In this document: one piece after another, positions 7,869 through 15,881 of the stretch | Position numbering within the stretch: the stretch's first letter is position 1 | Layout: each line of letters begins with the position of its first letter | NCBI GenBank assembly: GCA_964485855.1 | Contig: CAZAKI010000004.1 | Location: 30,317 to 94,316 of the forward strand | Origin: UBA993 sp964485855 | GTDB lineage: Bacteria > Bacillota > Dethiobacteria > DTU022 | DNA length: 64,000 nucleotides | Direction: 5' to 3' | Position numbers and translations under genes: made by a program | Notes under the pieces: generated by a model | Seen by the model: the letters and a program-made list of their open reading frames with translations, nothing else | What the model was told of the DNA's origin: nothing | Database searches by the model: none

Positions 7869-8933
7869 ATGAAGGCGATTTATTTTTCAGGCAAAGCCGG
7901 CGGCGGAAAAACAGCAGCTGCCTTGGGGCTGGGGATGAAAATGATGAGTAAAGGGTTGAAAGTCACTTACTTCAAGCCGCTGGGTTTTCGCAAAGGAACG
8001 ATTAAGAAGGATGACGATGATGTTCAACTAATGAGAGAAATATTTAAACTCCCATTTTCCAGCAATGTTATTTCGCCGATCACGGTTAATGCGCATTATC
8101 TGACCGCACATTTTATTAATGAACAACAAAACCTGATGCCTCTGATTATGAAGGCTTTTGAGCAATGCACTGAAGGCTATGATCTGGTATTGATTGACGG
8201 TAGCATTGAACCTTTTGTCGGCAGTAACATTGGGTTAGATGATTTTAGACTCGCTGCTGAGTTTGGAGCTGCAGTAATCCCGGTGATCAGAGCGGATAAT
8301 GACTTTCAGCTTGACGAAAATATTCTGTACCTAGACCTCTGGTCAAAAAGCAAGGTCGAACTAATTGGTTGTATCTTTAACAATGTAACCCAGGTTCAAT
8401 GGAATAAGAGCAGCAGCATTTACAAACCGCTCTTTGAAAAAAAAGGTTTTCCGGTCATCGGGGTAATTCCTCGGCGTATCGAAATATCATCACCGACAGT
8501 GGCCGAATTCTATGAAGCCTTACATGGTGAGTTGCTCGCTGCTCCCGATAATCTTAACCGCCTGGTTGAAGAAGTAGTGATCGGCACAATGACCATTGAA
8601 AGCGCCCTCGGCTATTTACGCCGGGCTCCGAACAAGGCATTGATCACCGGTGGAGATCGCAGCGATATGGCCCTAACTGCCTTAGAGACCAGCACCTCGG
8701 TCATTATTTTTACCGGCGGCCTTTATCCTGACGTACGAGTCTTATCTCAAGCTGAAGAAAAGGGAGTCCCCGTTATACTGGTTCACGAGGACACCTATTC
8801 AACCGTTGAAAACCTACAAAGTGTTTATCGCAGCATTCATCCGCAGAATAAAGAAGCAATTGATATTGTTGAAAAAAGCATCGAAGATAATGTTGACTGG
8901 AAAAAAGTTTACGACTATGTCAAAAGTAGCTAA
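7869..8933 (+). CDS. P-loop (dethiobiotin synthetase-like) protein with DRTGG domain
   Basis: 354 residues. The N-terminal half (1-215) is a BioD/CobB-type P-loop NTPase with GKAGGGKTA as Walker A and LVLIDGS as the second acidic strand. The C-terminal part (about 220-330) is a DRTGG domain; here the motif reads ITGGDRSDM. The same pair forms the N-terminal regulatory region of some phosphotransacetylases, but the catalytic phosphotransacetylase domain is absent. Its place directly after the ADP-forming acyl-CoA ligase suggests a regulatory or sensing role in acetyl-CoA metabolism. Catalytic activity is not known. Confidence 0.75.
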   Translation: MKAIYFSGKAGGGKTAAALGLGMKMMSKGLKVTYFKPLGFRKGTIKKDDDDVQLMREIFKLPFSSNVISPITVNAHYLTAHFINEQQNLMPLIMKAFEQCTEGYDLVLIDGSIEPFVGSNIGLDDFRLAAEFGAAVIPVIRADNDFQLDENILYLDLWSKSKVELIGCIFNNVTQVQWNKSSSIYKPLFEKKGFPVIGVIPRRIEISSPTVAEFYEALHGELLAAPDNLNRLVEEVVIGTMTIESALGYLRRAPNKALITGGDRSDMALTALETSTSVIIFTGGLYPDVRVLSQAEEKGVPVILVHEDTYSTVENLQSVYRSIHPQNKEAIDIVEKSIEDNVDWKKVYDYVKSS

Positions 8934-8943
8934 ATCATCGTTT

Positions 8944-10182
8944 TTATTTGTTTTCGTAACGGACGATTTTATTTTCCCAGGTCCTAATCATGATGTAACC
9001 ATCGCCACTACTGACCAGGTATTCAGGAAGCATTGGAGTCTTTCCACGTCCAAGCGGAGCATTGACCACAAAAGTCGGAACCGCCAGGCCGGAAGTGTAA
9101 CCACGGAGTTTTTCCATGATTTCAATCCCCTCTTCAACCCTGGTCCGAAAATGGGTAGTGCCCTTAACTGCCTTGGCATGAAAAATGTAATAGGGACGAA
9201 CCATTATTTTTAAGAGCTCCTGATTCATCTTTCTGAACACAAACGGATCATTATTAATGCCCTTTAATAACACCGACTGGTTACCAAGGCTTACCCCGGC
9301 CCGGGCTATTTTAAAACAGGCATCCCTGGCCCTGGGTGTTATCTCCTGGGGATGATTGAAATGGGTATTTACATATAAAGGCAAATGCTCAGAAAGGATT
9401 TGACAAAGCTCATCGTCAACCCTTTGCGGCAAGGTAACCGGAGTTCTTGTTCCAAAACGCTTAATTTCAACATGCGGTATATTGTCAAGTTCATCCAGCA
9501 ACCAGGCTATTAACTTATTACTTAGCATGAAACCATCCCCGCCAGTTAATAGAACATCGCGGATTTCTTTATTCTGATTGATATATTCGAGAGCCTCTTC
9601 CAGTTCAGCCCGGGGGGTGGTCAGATCATGTTCGCCAATTGAACGTCTCCGCTGACAGTGACGGCAGTACATGGCGCACTGGTTGGTTACTTTAACAATC
9701 AGACGATCGGCATAGCGGCGAGTAACAGCTGGCACCGGTGAAGTGTATTCCTCAGCCATTGGATCATCATAACCACCATGATCTATGTATTCATTGATCG
9801 TGGGGACACATTGCATCTTTACCGGATCGTTTTTAACGGCTGGATCAATTAGGCTTAAATAATAAGGTGAAATCGCCCAGCGATACTTAGAACCTGTTTT
9901 TTCAATTTCTTCTGCTTCTTTCTTTTCAAGTGGTAAGAGCTCTTTTAAAACCGCAATGTCAGTGATTCTATTGCTTAAATGCCAGCGCCAATTGTCCCAG
10001 TCTTCATCGCTTGCTTTAAAATAGCTCTTAATCTTCTCCTTATTTTCCAAAATTTGTTTCCAGTTCTTAAAACCGGTGGGTATTTTTTTAGTTGCTTCCT
10101 GATAGTCTGCTATATTGCCTCTTAAAACCTCGGCTCGAAAGAATGACTTCTGCTGCTTCTCATGTCGTGTTTCTTCGGCCAT
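8944..10182 (-). CDS. Glutamate 2,3-aminomutase (KamA family radical SAM)
   Basis: 412 residues, radical SAM/PLP aminomutase. Cluster cysteines are C169, C173 and C176 (CAMYCRHC followed by QRRR). The PLP lysine is K381 in APLGRGK. Lysine 2,3-aminomutase binds its substrate with Asp293 and Asp330. At the matching positions this protein has Lys337 (HAKAVKG) and Asn374 (FVVNAP), 37 residues apart, exactly the Lys332/Asn369 pair of characterised glutamate 2,3-aminomutase. The product would be beta-glutamate, a known compatible solute. It has its own strong promoter with an overlapping palindrome and converges on the acyl-CoA ligase operon. The substrate call is inferred from these residues. Confidence 0.85.
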   Translation of the reverse strand: MAEETRHEKQQKSFFRAEVLRGNIADYQEATKKIPTGFKNWKQILENKEKIKSYFKASDEDWDNWRWHLSNRITDIAVLKELLPLEKKEAEEIEKTGSKYRWAISPYYLSLIDPAVKNDPVKMQCVPTINEYIDHGGYDDPMAEEYTSPVPAVTRRYADRLIVKVTNQCAMYCRHCQRRRSIGEHDLTTPRAELEEALEYINQNKEIRDVLLTGGDGFMLSNKLIAWLLDELDNIPHVEIKRFGTRTPVTLPQRVDDELCQILSEHLPLYVNTHFNHPQEITPRARDACFKIARAGVSLGNQSVLLKGINNDPFVFRKMNQELLKIMVRPYYIFHAKAVKGTTHFRTRVEEGIEIMEKLRGYTSGLAVPTFVVNAPLGRGKTPMLPEYLVSSGDGYIMIRTWENKIVRYENK

Positions 10183-10225
10183 TGAAATTATTACCTCCTG
10201 ACTTCTAGAGTTAATTTCCTTTATG

Positions 10226-10243
10226 TTATTAGTATACTAATAA
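10226..10243. promoter_or_regulatory. 18-base perfect palindrome over the aminomutase -10 box
   Basis: TTATTAGTATACTAATAA, a perfect inverted repeat centred on the TATACT -10 box. It fits a repressor operator controlling the aminomutase gene. Confidence 0.5.
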
Positions 10244-10259
10244 GCATTTTTACTGTCAA
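10231..10259 (-). promoter_or_regulatory. Sigma-A promoter of the aminomutase gene
   Basis: Minus strand: TTGACA (10259-10254), 17-base spacer, TATACT (10236-10231). Near-perfect match, 49 bases before the ATG. Confidence 0.85.
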
Positions 10260-10305
10260 AAAAAAGAAGGTTCCCGTAATCCCACTGGACCCGAAAACCT
10301 TCTTT
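10258..10305 (-). terminator. Intrinsic terminator after the secreted hypothetical gene
   Basis: Ten-base stem AAAGAAGGTT/AACCTTCTTT around a 23-base loop, followed on the minus strand by a run of T. Lies 22 bases after the stop at 10327. Confidence 0.75.
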
Positions 10306-10326
10306 AACTACTTTTTCTTGTCTTAA

Positions 10327-10968
10327 TTAAGGCAGCATATCCCAAAAACCGGATTTATGTTTGCCGTCACGCATTTCAGTCGTATCCCAGACCTCGGCGT
10401 AGCCGTCAACCCGCATCTGATCTTTAAGATAACCGGGTATTTCGAGTAGTCTCTTGGTCGTTCCCCCGGTATTGCCAAAATGGTTGGTCATTTTCAGATA
10501 TTTGCCTTCAGAACTCTGGCTTGAAATAATGTCATGATTGATAAAACCAGTTTCACCGGGATCCATCTGGACACCCGTTGACATCTCGACCCCTTGCGCA
10601 GGCAGCTTGATAACTGACATAATTAATAGTTTCTCATCTTCAGCAGCATCAAGTGCAGTGGTCCCGGTCATGTAAGCCTGAAGGGTTAAAGCTGTAATGC
10701 GGTAAACCTCTGCCGCTGGGTTACGTTTCTGATATTCAACCTCGTTAACGTACTGGCTGCCGCTGGCCGAACCTTTCCCATAAACGCCGAAGAAGGCGCT
10801 TCCACCGTGCAGATCAAAATTAATTGTTCTTTCATGAAAAATATCGCCGATGTACCTGAAATGCATGCTTGAATAACGGTAGCGACTGACTGCCGCCGTT
10901 ACAGGCATAGCAAAGATCAGTATTATCAATAAAGTTACAATAGCGGTGATCAAAACCTTTTTATTCAC
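10327..10968 (-). CDS. Secreted protein of unknown function
   Basis: 213 residues. GTG start at 10968 with AAGGAT upstream. Residues 1-25 are a clear signal peptide (lysines, hydrophobic core, AMPVTAA cleavage region). The mature part is polar, rich in glycine and serine, has no cysteine and no motif I recognise. It follows tRNA-Pro on the same strand and is followed by its own terminator. Codon use looks like the neighbours. Possibly a cell-surface or exported accessory protein; function unknown. Confidence 0.6.
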   Translation of the reverse strand: MNKKVLITAIVTLLIILIFAMPVTAAVSRYRYSSMHFRYIGDIFHERTINFDLHGGSAFFGVYGKGSASGSQYVNEVEYQKRNPAAEVYRITALTLQAYMTGTTALDAAEDEKLLIMSVIKLPAQGVEMSTGVQMDPGETGFINHDIISSQSSEGKYLKMTNHFGNTGGTTKRLLEIPGYLKDQMRVDGYAEVWDTTEMRDGKHKSGFWDMLP

Positions 10969-11044
10969 TACTGTGGCACATCCTTTCCGGTGATAAGCAC
11001 TGCTTTTTATTTACCTTAGGCATCACTTCTCGCTTAATAAATAA

Positions 11045-11121
11045 TGGTCGGAGCGACTGGATTTGAACCAGCGACCTCTTGACCCCCAGTCAAGCGCGCT
11101 ACCAAACTGCGCCACGCCCCG
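11045..11121 (-). tRNA. tRNA-Pro (anticodon GGG), 3' CCA encoded
   Basis: 77 bases forming a full cloverleaf: acceptor CGGGGCG/CGCTCCG with one G-U pair, D stem GCGC/GCGC, anticodon stem CTTGA/TCAAG with loop CTGGGGG, and T arm GCTGG-TTCAAAT-CCAGT. The anticodon at the middle of the loop is GGG. The terminal CCA is encoded in the DNA (11045-11047). Confidence 0.95.
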
Positions 11122-11160
11122 TTAAAATTCATTTGCATTGATGCGCATAATTACTTCCTA

Positions 11161-11189
11161 ATTTTAAAGCAAAGAGCTTGAAAAGTCAA
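11161..11189 (-). promoter_or_regulatory. Sigma-A promoter of tRNA-Pro
   Basis: Minus strand: TTGACT (11189-11184), 17-base spacer, TAAAAT (11166-11161), about 33 bases upstream of the mature tRNA. Confidence 0.7.
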
Positions 11190-11227
11190 CGCAACGGGCC
11201 TAGCAAAATTATCGACTGAACTAGCGA

Positions 11228-12421
11228 TTATATCTTGAAATAACTGAACAACTGGCCAAAATTCAATCCGGCGATTATTTTATTGCTATTGCGGTTGTAA
11301 AGCTGGCGATTTCCTTCTTCGAGGTGATAAGATTTAATGCCATGTGAAATTGACAAAAAGGTCTCAATATACGCTGCCAGCTGATCGCAGGCTCTGATAA
11401 TTTCGCCGTCCAGGGGACTGTACTGATCATGGTTATAATGATCACTAATCTCCTGGGAACTGACCTTAACTACCCGGTTATCCCGCATAATTTTTCCGGA
11501 GAACTCATTCTCGGTAAAATAACGCAGCTCCTGATGCCAGGTGGATGGCAGCAGGGGAAAAATGCGTTCCTCTAACTGACGATGTTCGATCTCTTTAATC
11601 AGCTCTTCAATACCCGCTACCGATCGTTTAACCGGTGATACGATGTCCCGGGTCAGCACTTCCGGTAAATCGTGAAAAAGACCGGCAAAATAATTGTTAT
11701 AAAGGCGTTTTGGGCAGGCATCCAGCTCCAGAGAACAGAGATAGCTCATCATAGCCACGATTAGCATGTGCCCCATTACCGAAGTTTTTGGAACACGCGG
11801 TGACTGGGCCCAACGTTGTTGAAAACGTAATTGACCTACCAGGTCGAGGAAATTGCCGGTCTTCTTGCCTAAAATCAGTTTCTGGACCCCAGCCAGATCA
11901 TAGTGTTCCTCAATTTGATTGGCGATTGTAGCCCTGGTCTCTTCCAGGCCGTAAAGACCTTCATTCAAACGATAGATTATGGAAAATTCCCAGTTAGTAG
12001 CCAGGTAGTGTGCGGCTTTCAGGATTCTTTTTTCCAAGGTGCTGCTTTCAGCTGTCTGATAGTAATCTTCCATTGCCGTGATCATTTCAATCTTTAGATC
12101 TGCAACCCGTTCTTTTAACTGTTCAATGACCCATCGATTCAGTTGCTCTCCTTTTTCAGCCATTAGTTTGTAATATACTGGGGGCTTGATGTCAGTTAAG
12201 ACGATGCGATGCAAAAATTCAAACAGCCCACCTTCGATTAGCTGCGGCCAATTAATTTGGGCACCGCGGTCAGCTTGCTCGATCTTAGCCAACACATAAG
12301 CATAAAACATTTTATGAGACTGCTTATCAAGTTCGGTAAAGTGCTCGGGCCGAATATGATCATTCCATCGCTGGATACTTGCCGCTTCAAAAAGCAGCTC
12401 CAACAGTTCTTTTCTGATCAC
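11228..12421 (-). CDS. HD-domain phosphohydrolase (YfbR-like)
   Basis: 397 residues; GTG start at 12421 with GAGGGTG upstream. The central and C-terminal part holds an HD domain: GHMLIVAM, then FAGLFHDLPEVLTRDIVSPVK. This matches the YfbR/HD_3 type, metal-dependent phosphohydrolases that act on deoxynucleoside monophosphates or related nucleotides. The first 190 residues are a helical extension not seen in the short YfbR enzymes, so the substrate may differ. Follows plsY on the same strand, 25 bases apart. Confidence 0.72.
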   Translation of the reverse strand: MIRKELLELLFEAASIQRWNDHIRPEHFTELDKQSHKMFYAYVLAKIEQADRGAQINWPQLIEGGLFEFLHRIVLTDIKPPVYYKLMAEKGEQLNRWVIEQLKERVADLKIEMITAMEDYYQTAESSTLEKRILKAAHYLATNWEFSIIYRLNEGLYGLEETRATIANQIEEHYDLAGVQKLILGKKTGNFLDLVGQLRFQQRWAQSPRVPKTSVMGHMLIVAMMSYLCSLELDACPKRLYNNYFAGLFHDLPEVLTRDIVSPVKRSVAGIEELIKEIEHRQLEERIFPLLPSTWHQELRYFTENEFSGKIMRDNRVVKVSSQEISDHYNHDQYSPLDGEIIRACDQLAAYIETFLSISHGIKSYHLEEGNRQLYNRNSNKIIAGLNFGQLFSYFKI

Positions 12422-12446
12422 CTTTATTCACCCTCTCTGATGCAAT

Positions 12447-13046
12447 TTAGGGCTGCTGCTTTCGGCGAAGATTAAGCTTTGATTCGGTTCCGTTTAGCAA
12501 ACGTTTGATATTGGCATGATGGCGAGCAATGATTAAGAACGCTGCAGCTAAACCAAAATAGATATAAACCGGATCAAAACCAAAAATCCAAAAATATAAC
12601 GGCAACAGTAATGAACCGGTTATTGATGCCAGCGAAACATACCCGGTAAATCCCAAGATCAACGCCGCAGAGGCGAACAGGGCAAGCGTTACTCCTACTG
12701 AGATCGCCAGCAATACTCCAATCGCCGTAGCCGCAGCCTTACCTCCTTTAAAACCGATAAAAACCGGAAAACTATGGCCAAGCATGGCCAACAATCCTGC
12801 AGCCAACTGCAAAATTGGCTGGCCGCCAGCCACCCTGGCTATGGAGACAGCGGCAAACCCTTTAAGCAGATCCAAGATAAAGACCGGTAAAGCCACCTTC
12901 CAGCCCATTATTCTTAGAATATTTGTTGCCCCGATATTACCACTGCCGTGTTCACGAATGTCAGTTTTGCCAATCAGTTTGCCAAAAATATAGCCAAAAG
13001 GAATTGATCCTAAAAGATAAGCAATCATTAATATCATTAAATCCAT
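12447..13046 (-). CDS. plsY: Acyl-phosphate:glycerol-3-phosphate acyltransferase
   Basis: 199 residues. The ATG at 13046 overlaps the der stop by one base (TGATG). A TTG one codon earlier lies at a better distance from GGAGG and could be the true start. The integral membrane enzyme moves the acyl group from acyl phosphate to glycerol-3-phosphate, the first step of phospholipid synthesis. Motifs seen: the first loop GSIPFGYIFGK, GSGNIGATN and GFKGGKAAAT, with five to six membrane segments. PlsC, the next step, is encoded 5 kb away in the same array. Confidence 0.95.
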   Translation of the reverse strand: MDLMILMIAYLLGSIPFGYIFGKLIGKTDIREHGSGNIGATNILRIMGWKVALPVFILDLLKGFAAVSIARVAGGQPILQLAAGLLAMLGHSFPVFIGFKGGKAAATAIGVLLAISVGVTLALFASAALILGFTGYVSLASITGSLLLPLYFWIFGFDPVYIYFGLAAAFLIIARHHANIKRLLNGTESKLNLRRKQQP

Positions 13047-14377
13047 CAACTGAAAGCCCTCCGCTCTCTTTTTTTAAACTTAATCCGGATTGGTGTGCCT
13101 GTGAAGCCAAATGACTCACGAATACGGTTCTCGAGGTAACGCATGTACGAAAAATGAATTAATTCCGGTTCATTGGCAAAAAAAACAAAACTGGGCGGTT
13201 TGACAGCAGGTTGCGTCACATAATAGATCCGGACTCGTTTACCTTTTACTGTTGCTGGGGGATTAACGGCAATCGCATCCTCGAGCAGCTCATTTAATAG
13301 TGAGGTTGAAATACGCTTGTGCAGCTCCTGCCAGGTTTGAAGAATTAAAGGGTAGATTTTTTGTAACCGCCAGCCGGTTAAAGCGGAAATAAATACTACT
13401 TGAGCATAAGGCACAAAGCTAAATTGGCGTTTTAAGTTAATAATAAAATCAGCACGGGCATTTTCAGCGTCCCGTACCAAATCCCACTTATTAATTACCA
13501 GGATTAAGCCGCGACCAGTCTGGTCCACATATCCGGCCAGTCTTTGGTCCTGTTCGGTTATTCCGTCTAGAGCATCGATTAAAAGCAGCGCCAGATCCGC
13601 TCGCTGAACCGCTTTAAGCGATCGGAGGACACTATAGTATTCAACAGATTCCCTGACTTTACTTTTACGCCGCATTCCTGCGGTATCGATCAAAAGGTAC
13701 GGCTGTTGATCATACGAATAGAAAGTATCAATAGCGTCTCTGGTTGTACCCGGAATATCGCTGACGATCACTCTTTCTTCGCCCAACATTTTATTAATTA
13801 ACGAAGATTTACCAACATTAGGACGTCCAATCACAGCAACCTTGACCGCATCAGGCAAATAATCTTCTGCTGCTTGAATTTTCGGATCCAGTTTGCTACT
13901 GATTAGATCAAGCAGTTCTCCTGTTCCCTTACCGTGAACTGCTGATAAAGGAAGAGGATCGCCAAAACCGAGACCGTAAAAATTGTACTTCATACTATCC
14001 TGTTCGAACTGATCGATCTTATTGACAACCGGGATAACCTCTTTACCACTTCTCCTCAGCATAGCGCTGATTTCTTCATCTAAGGCGGTAAGCCCCTCTC
14101 GACCGTCCACGAGAAAAATAATTAGGGTTGCCTCTTCGATCGCCAGTTGGACCTGGTTTCTAACCAGGGTGGAAATCTGATCAACACGGCCAAACGTTAT
14201 ACCACCGGTATCAACTATAATCAGGCTTTTACCATTCCATTCAGTCTGACCATATAGCCTGTCCCGGGTTACACCAGGAACCTTTTCTTCAATCGCCGTT
14301 CTGGCTGTAGTCAACCGATTGAAAAGTGTTGACTTACCAACATTGGGGCGTCCCACAATGGCAACAATATTATTCAA
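13046..14377 (-). CDS. der: Ribosome-assembly GTPase Der (EngA)
   Basis: 443 residues, TTG start at 14377 with GGGGAG upstream. Two tandem GTPase domains are present: GRPNVGKST (about 8-16) with DTGGI, and GRPNVGKSS (about 184) with DTAGM and NKWD. A C-terminal KH-like domain follows. Der acts in maturation of the 50S ribosomal subunit. Length equals the family norm. Translationally coupled to plsY through TGATG. Confidence 0.97.
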   Translation of the reverse strand: MNNIVAIVGRPNVGKSTLFNRLTTARTAIEEKVPGVTRDRLYGQTEWNGKSLIIVDTGGITFGRVDQISTLVRNQVQLAIEEATLIIFLVDGREGLTALDEEISAMLRRSGKEVIPVVNKIDQFEQDSMKYNFYGLGFGDPLPLSAVHGKGTGELLDLISSKLDPKIQAAEDYLPDAVKVAVIGRPNVGKSSLINKMLGEERVIVSDIPGTTRDAIDTFYSYDQQPYLLIDTAGMRRKSKVRESVEYYSVLRSLKAVQRADLALLLIDALDGITEQDQRLAGYVDQTGRGLILVINKWDLVRDAENARADFIINLKRQFSFVPYAQVVFISALTGWRLQKIYPLILQTWQELHKRISTSLLNELLEDAIAVNPPATVKGKRVRIYYVTQPAVKPPSFVFFANEPELIHFSYMRYLENRIRESFGFTGTPIRIKFKKRERRAFS

Positions 14378-14395
14378 GTTTATCTCCCCGGACTT

Positions 14396-15742
14396 TTAAT
14401 TTTCTTCTCTATTCTTTAGAATAGTCTCCAATTTTTCTAACAAATCAAGCGGTCCTTCAACCGCCTTAACCGGCACTCCCAGTTTTGTTTCCAGTTCATT
14501 TAAGCTAAGATTATCCAGGAAAAGATCTCCGCCATTCCTTAGAAGGTTATTCGCGATGAAGATTAAATCTCCCTTCTCCCTTTCTTCAAGCGATCTGATC
14601 AGATCGCTGCCGGTTAGCAAGCCTGAAACGGTAACATCCTGTCCAAAAAAGTTATTTTCAATAATGAGCAGGTCAGTGCTTAAATCTTTAATTCCGGATA
14701 GATAGATTTTCAAACCGGACAGTAGACTTGCAGCTGCTTTTCCACCTACCAAAATCACTTTAAACCCTTTACCGCTGACTTGTGGGTTTCGCTGTTTTAA
14801 CTCGGCCAGCTGATTGAGAAACAGCCTGGCCATCCCAACTCCGTTTTCCAGCTGTGGGTAATCCTCATAATGATCATTTTCGGGGTAAGGCAAACCGGCT
14901 AGATTATAGAACTCATCTGCCAAAAAAACAAAACGACTTTTGCGGGTTTGTAAAAACTGATCCTGGATCAAACCAATCTCATTGACCAGATCAAAAGCTT
15001 CAACTTTAGAAAATTTTTTAATTGCATAAAGACCTTGGCGATAATCGGTCAAGCCCACTGGAACCAGGGCGACACTGATCAGACTGTTACCTAGCCGATC
15101 AAGAGTGTTTAATGTTTCCTCCAGCTCCTTACCGGTATTGATGCCCGGACAAAGCACAATTTGAACATGCATTTTTATACCGGCAGTACATAAAGTATAA
15201 AAATTATTCAAACCTTTAACCGCAAGCTTATTACCAAACATTTTTACTCTTAATTGGGGATTAGTTGTATGCAGTGAGATATAAAGAGGGCTAAGTTGCA
15301 ACTTAATAATTCTTTTCATTTCCCCGGTTGAAAGTCGGTTTAAAGTAATGAAGTTTCCGTAGAGAAAAGATAACCGGTAATCATCATCTTTAACATACAA
15401 GGCATTGCGCATACCGTCAGGATTTTGATCAATAAAACAGAAGATACAGCGGTTCGGACAAAGTTTCAGCTGATCGATGGTTATCGGATCAAAACGCAGT
15501 CCTAAACTGGTTTCCGGTTTTTTGATAATTTTTTTACGGATCAATTTTCCCTGATCAGTTTTAAGCAACAAATTCAAACGTTGATCGGCTTCAAGAATTT
15601 TAAAATCGATAATGTCCCCAATCTTTTGACCGCCTAAACGCATCAGTCGCCAACCGGCTTTGATGCCGACCTTTGCAGCGGGTGAGTCGGGAACAACATT
15701 ATCGATCAGGTGTCCTTTTTCCAAAACATAATTTATAGCCAT
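14396..15742 (-). CDS. PDZ-radical SAM-DUF512 protein
   Basis: 448 residues from the ATG at 15742. N-terminal PDZ-like domain (VVPDSPAAKVGIKAGW), then a radical SAM-type cluster motif CPNRCIFCFID (about residues 93-103), then the DUF512 C-terminal region. Proteins of this family sit next to der in many Clostridia, and the linkage holds here (18 bases). The reaction is unknown; a link to ribosome or tRNA maturation is only suggested by the neighbourhood. Confidence 0.85.
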   Translation of the reverse strand: MAINYVLEKGHLIDNVVPDSPAAKVGIKAGWRLMRLGGQKIGDIIDFKILEADQRLNLLLKTDQGKLIRKKIIKKPETSLGLRFDPITIDQLKLCPNRCIFCFIDQNPDGMRNALYVKDDDYRLSFLYGNFITLNRLSTGEMKRIIKLQLSPLYISLHTTNPQLRVKMFGNKLAVKGLNNFYTLCTAGIKMHVQIVLCPGINTGKELEETLNTLDRLGNSLISVALVPVGLTDYRQGLYAIKKFSKVEAFDLVNEIGLIQDQFLQTRKSRFVFLADEFYNLAGLPYPENDHYEDYPQLENGVGMARLFLNQLAELKQRNPQVSGKGFKVILVGGKAAASLLSGLKIYLSGIKDLSTDLLIIENNFFGQDVTVSGLLTGSDLIRSLEEREKGDLIFIANNLLRNGGDLFLDNLSLNELETKLGVPVKAVEGPLDLLEKLETILKNREEN

Positions 15743-15765
15743 ACGCAAATTTTCCTTAAGAATGA

Positions 15766-15787
15766 GGGGCGAAAACTAATTCGCCCC
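15766..15787 (-). other. GC-rich hairpin ahead of the DUF512 gene
   Basis: GGGGCGAA-AACTAA-TTCGCCCC makes an 8-base stem in the 139-base gap between ispH-S1 and the DUF512 gene. There is no T run after it on the minus strand, so it is not a clear terminator; it may be a processing or stability element. Confidence 0.4.
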
Positions 15788-15881
15788 CGGTCTTTAATAG
15801 TCTGTGTTCGATCAGCATGACAAAAGTTTTACTTTTAGCTGGAAACCATTTAATCGAAAATTCTTCTTTATTCGGTTATAT

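Noticed and set aside
8806..9213. Plus-strand frame of 135 codons across the acyl-CoA ligase partner and aminomutase ends
   Set aside because: Overlaps the 3' ends of two well-supported convergent genes and has no ribosome site.
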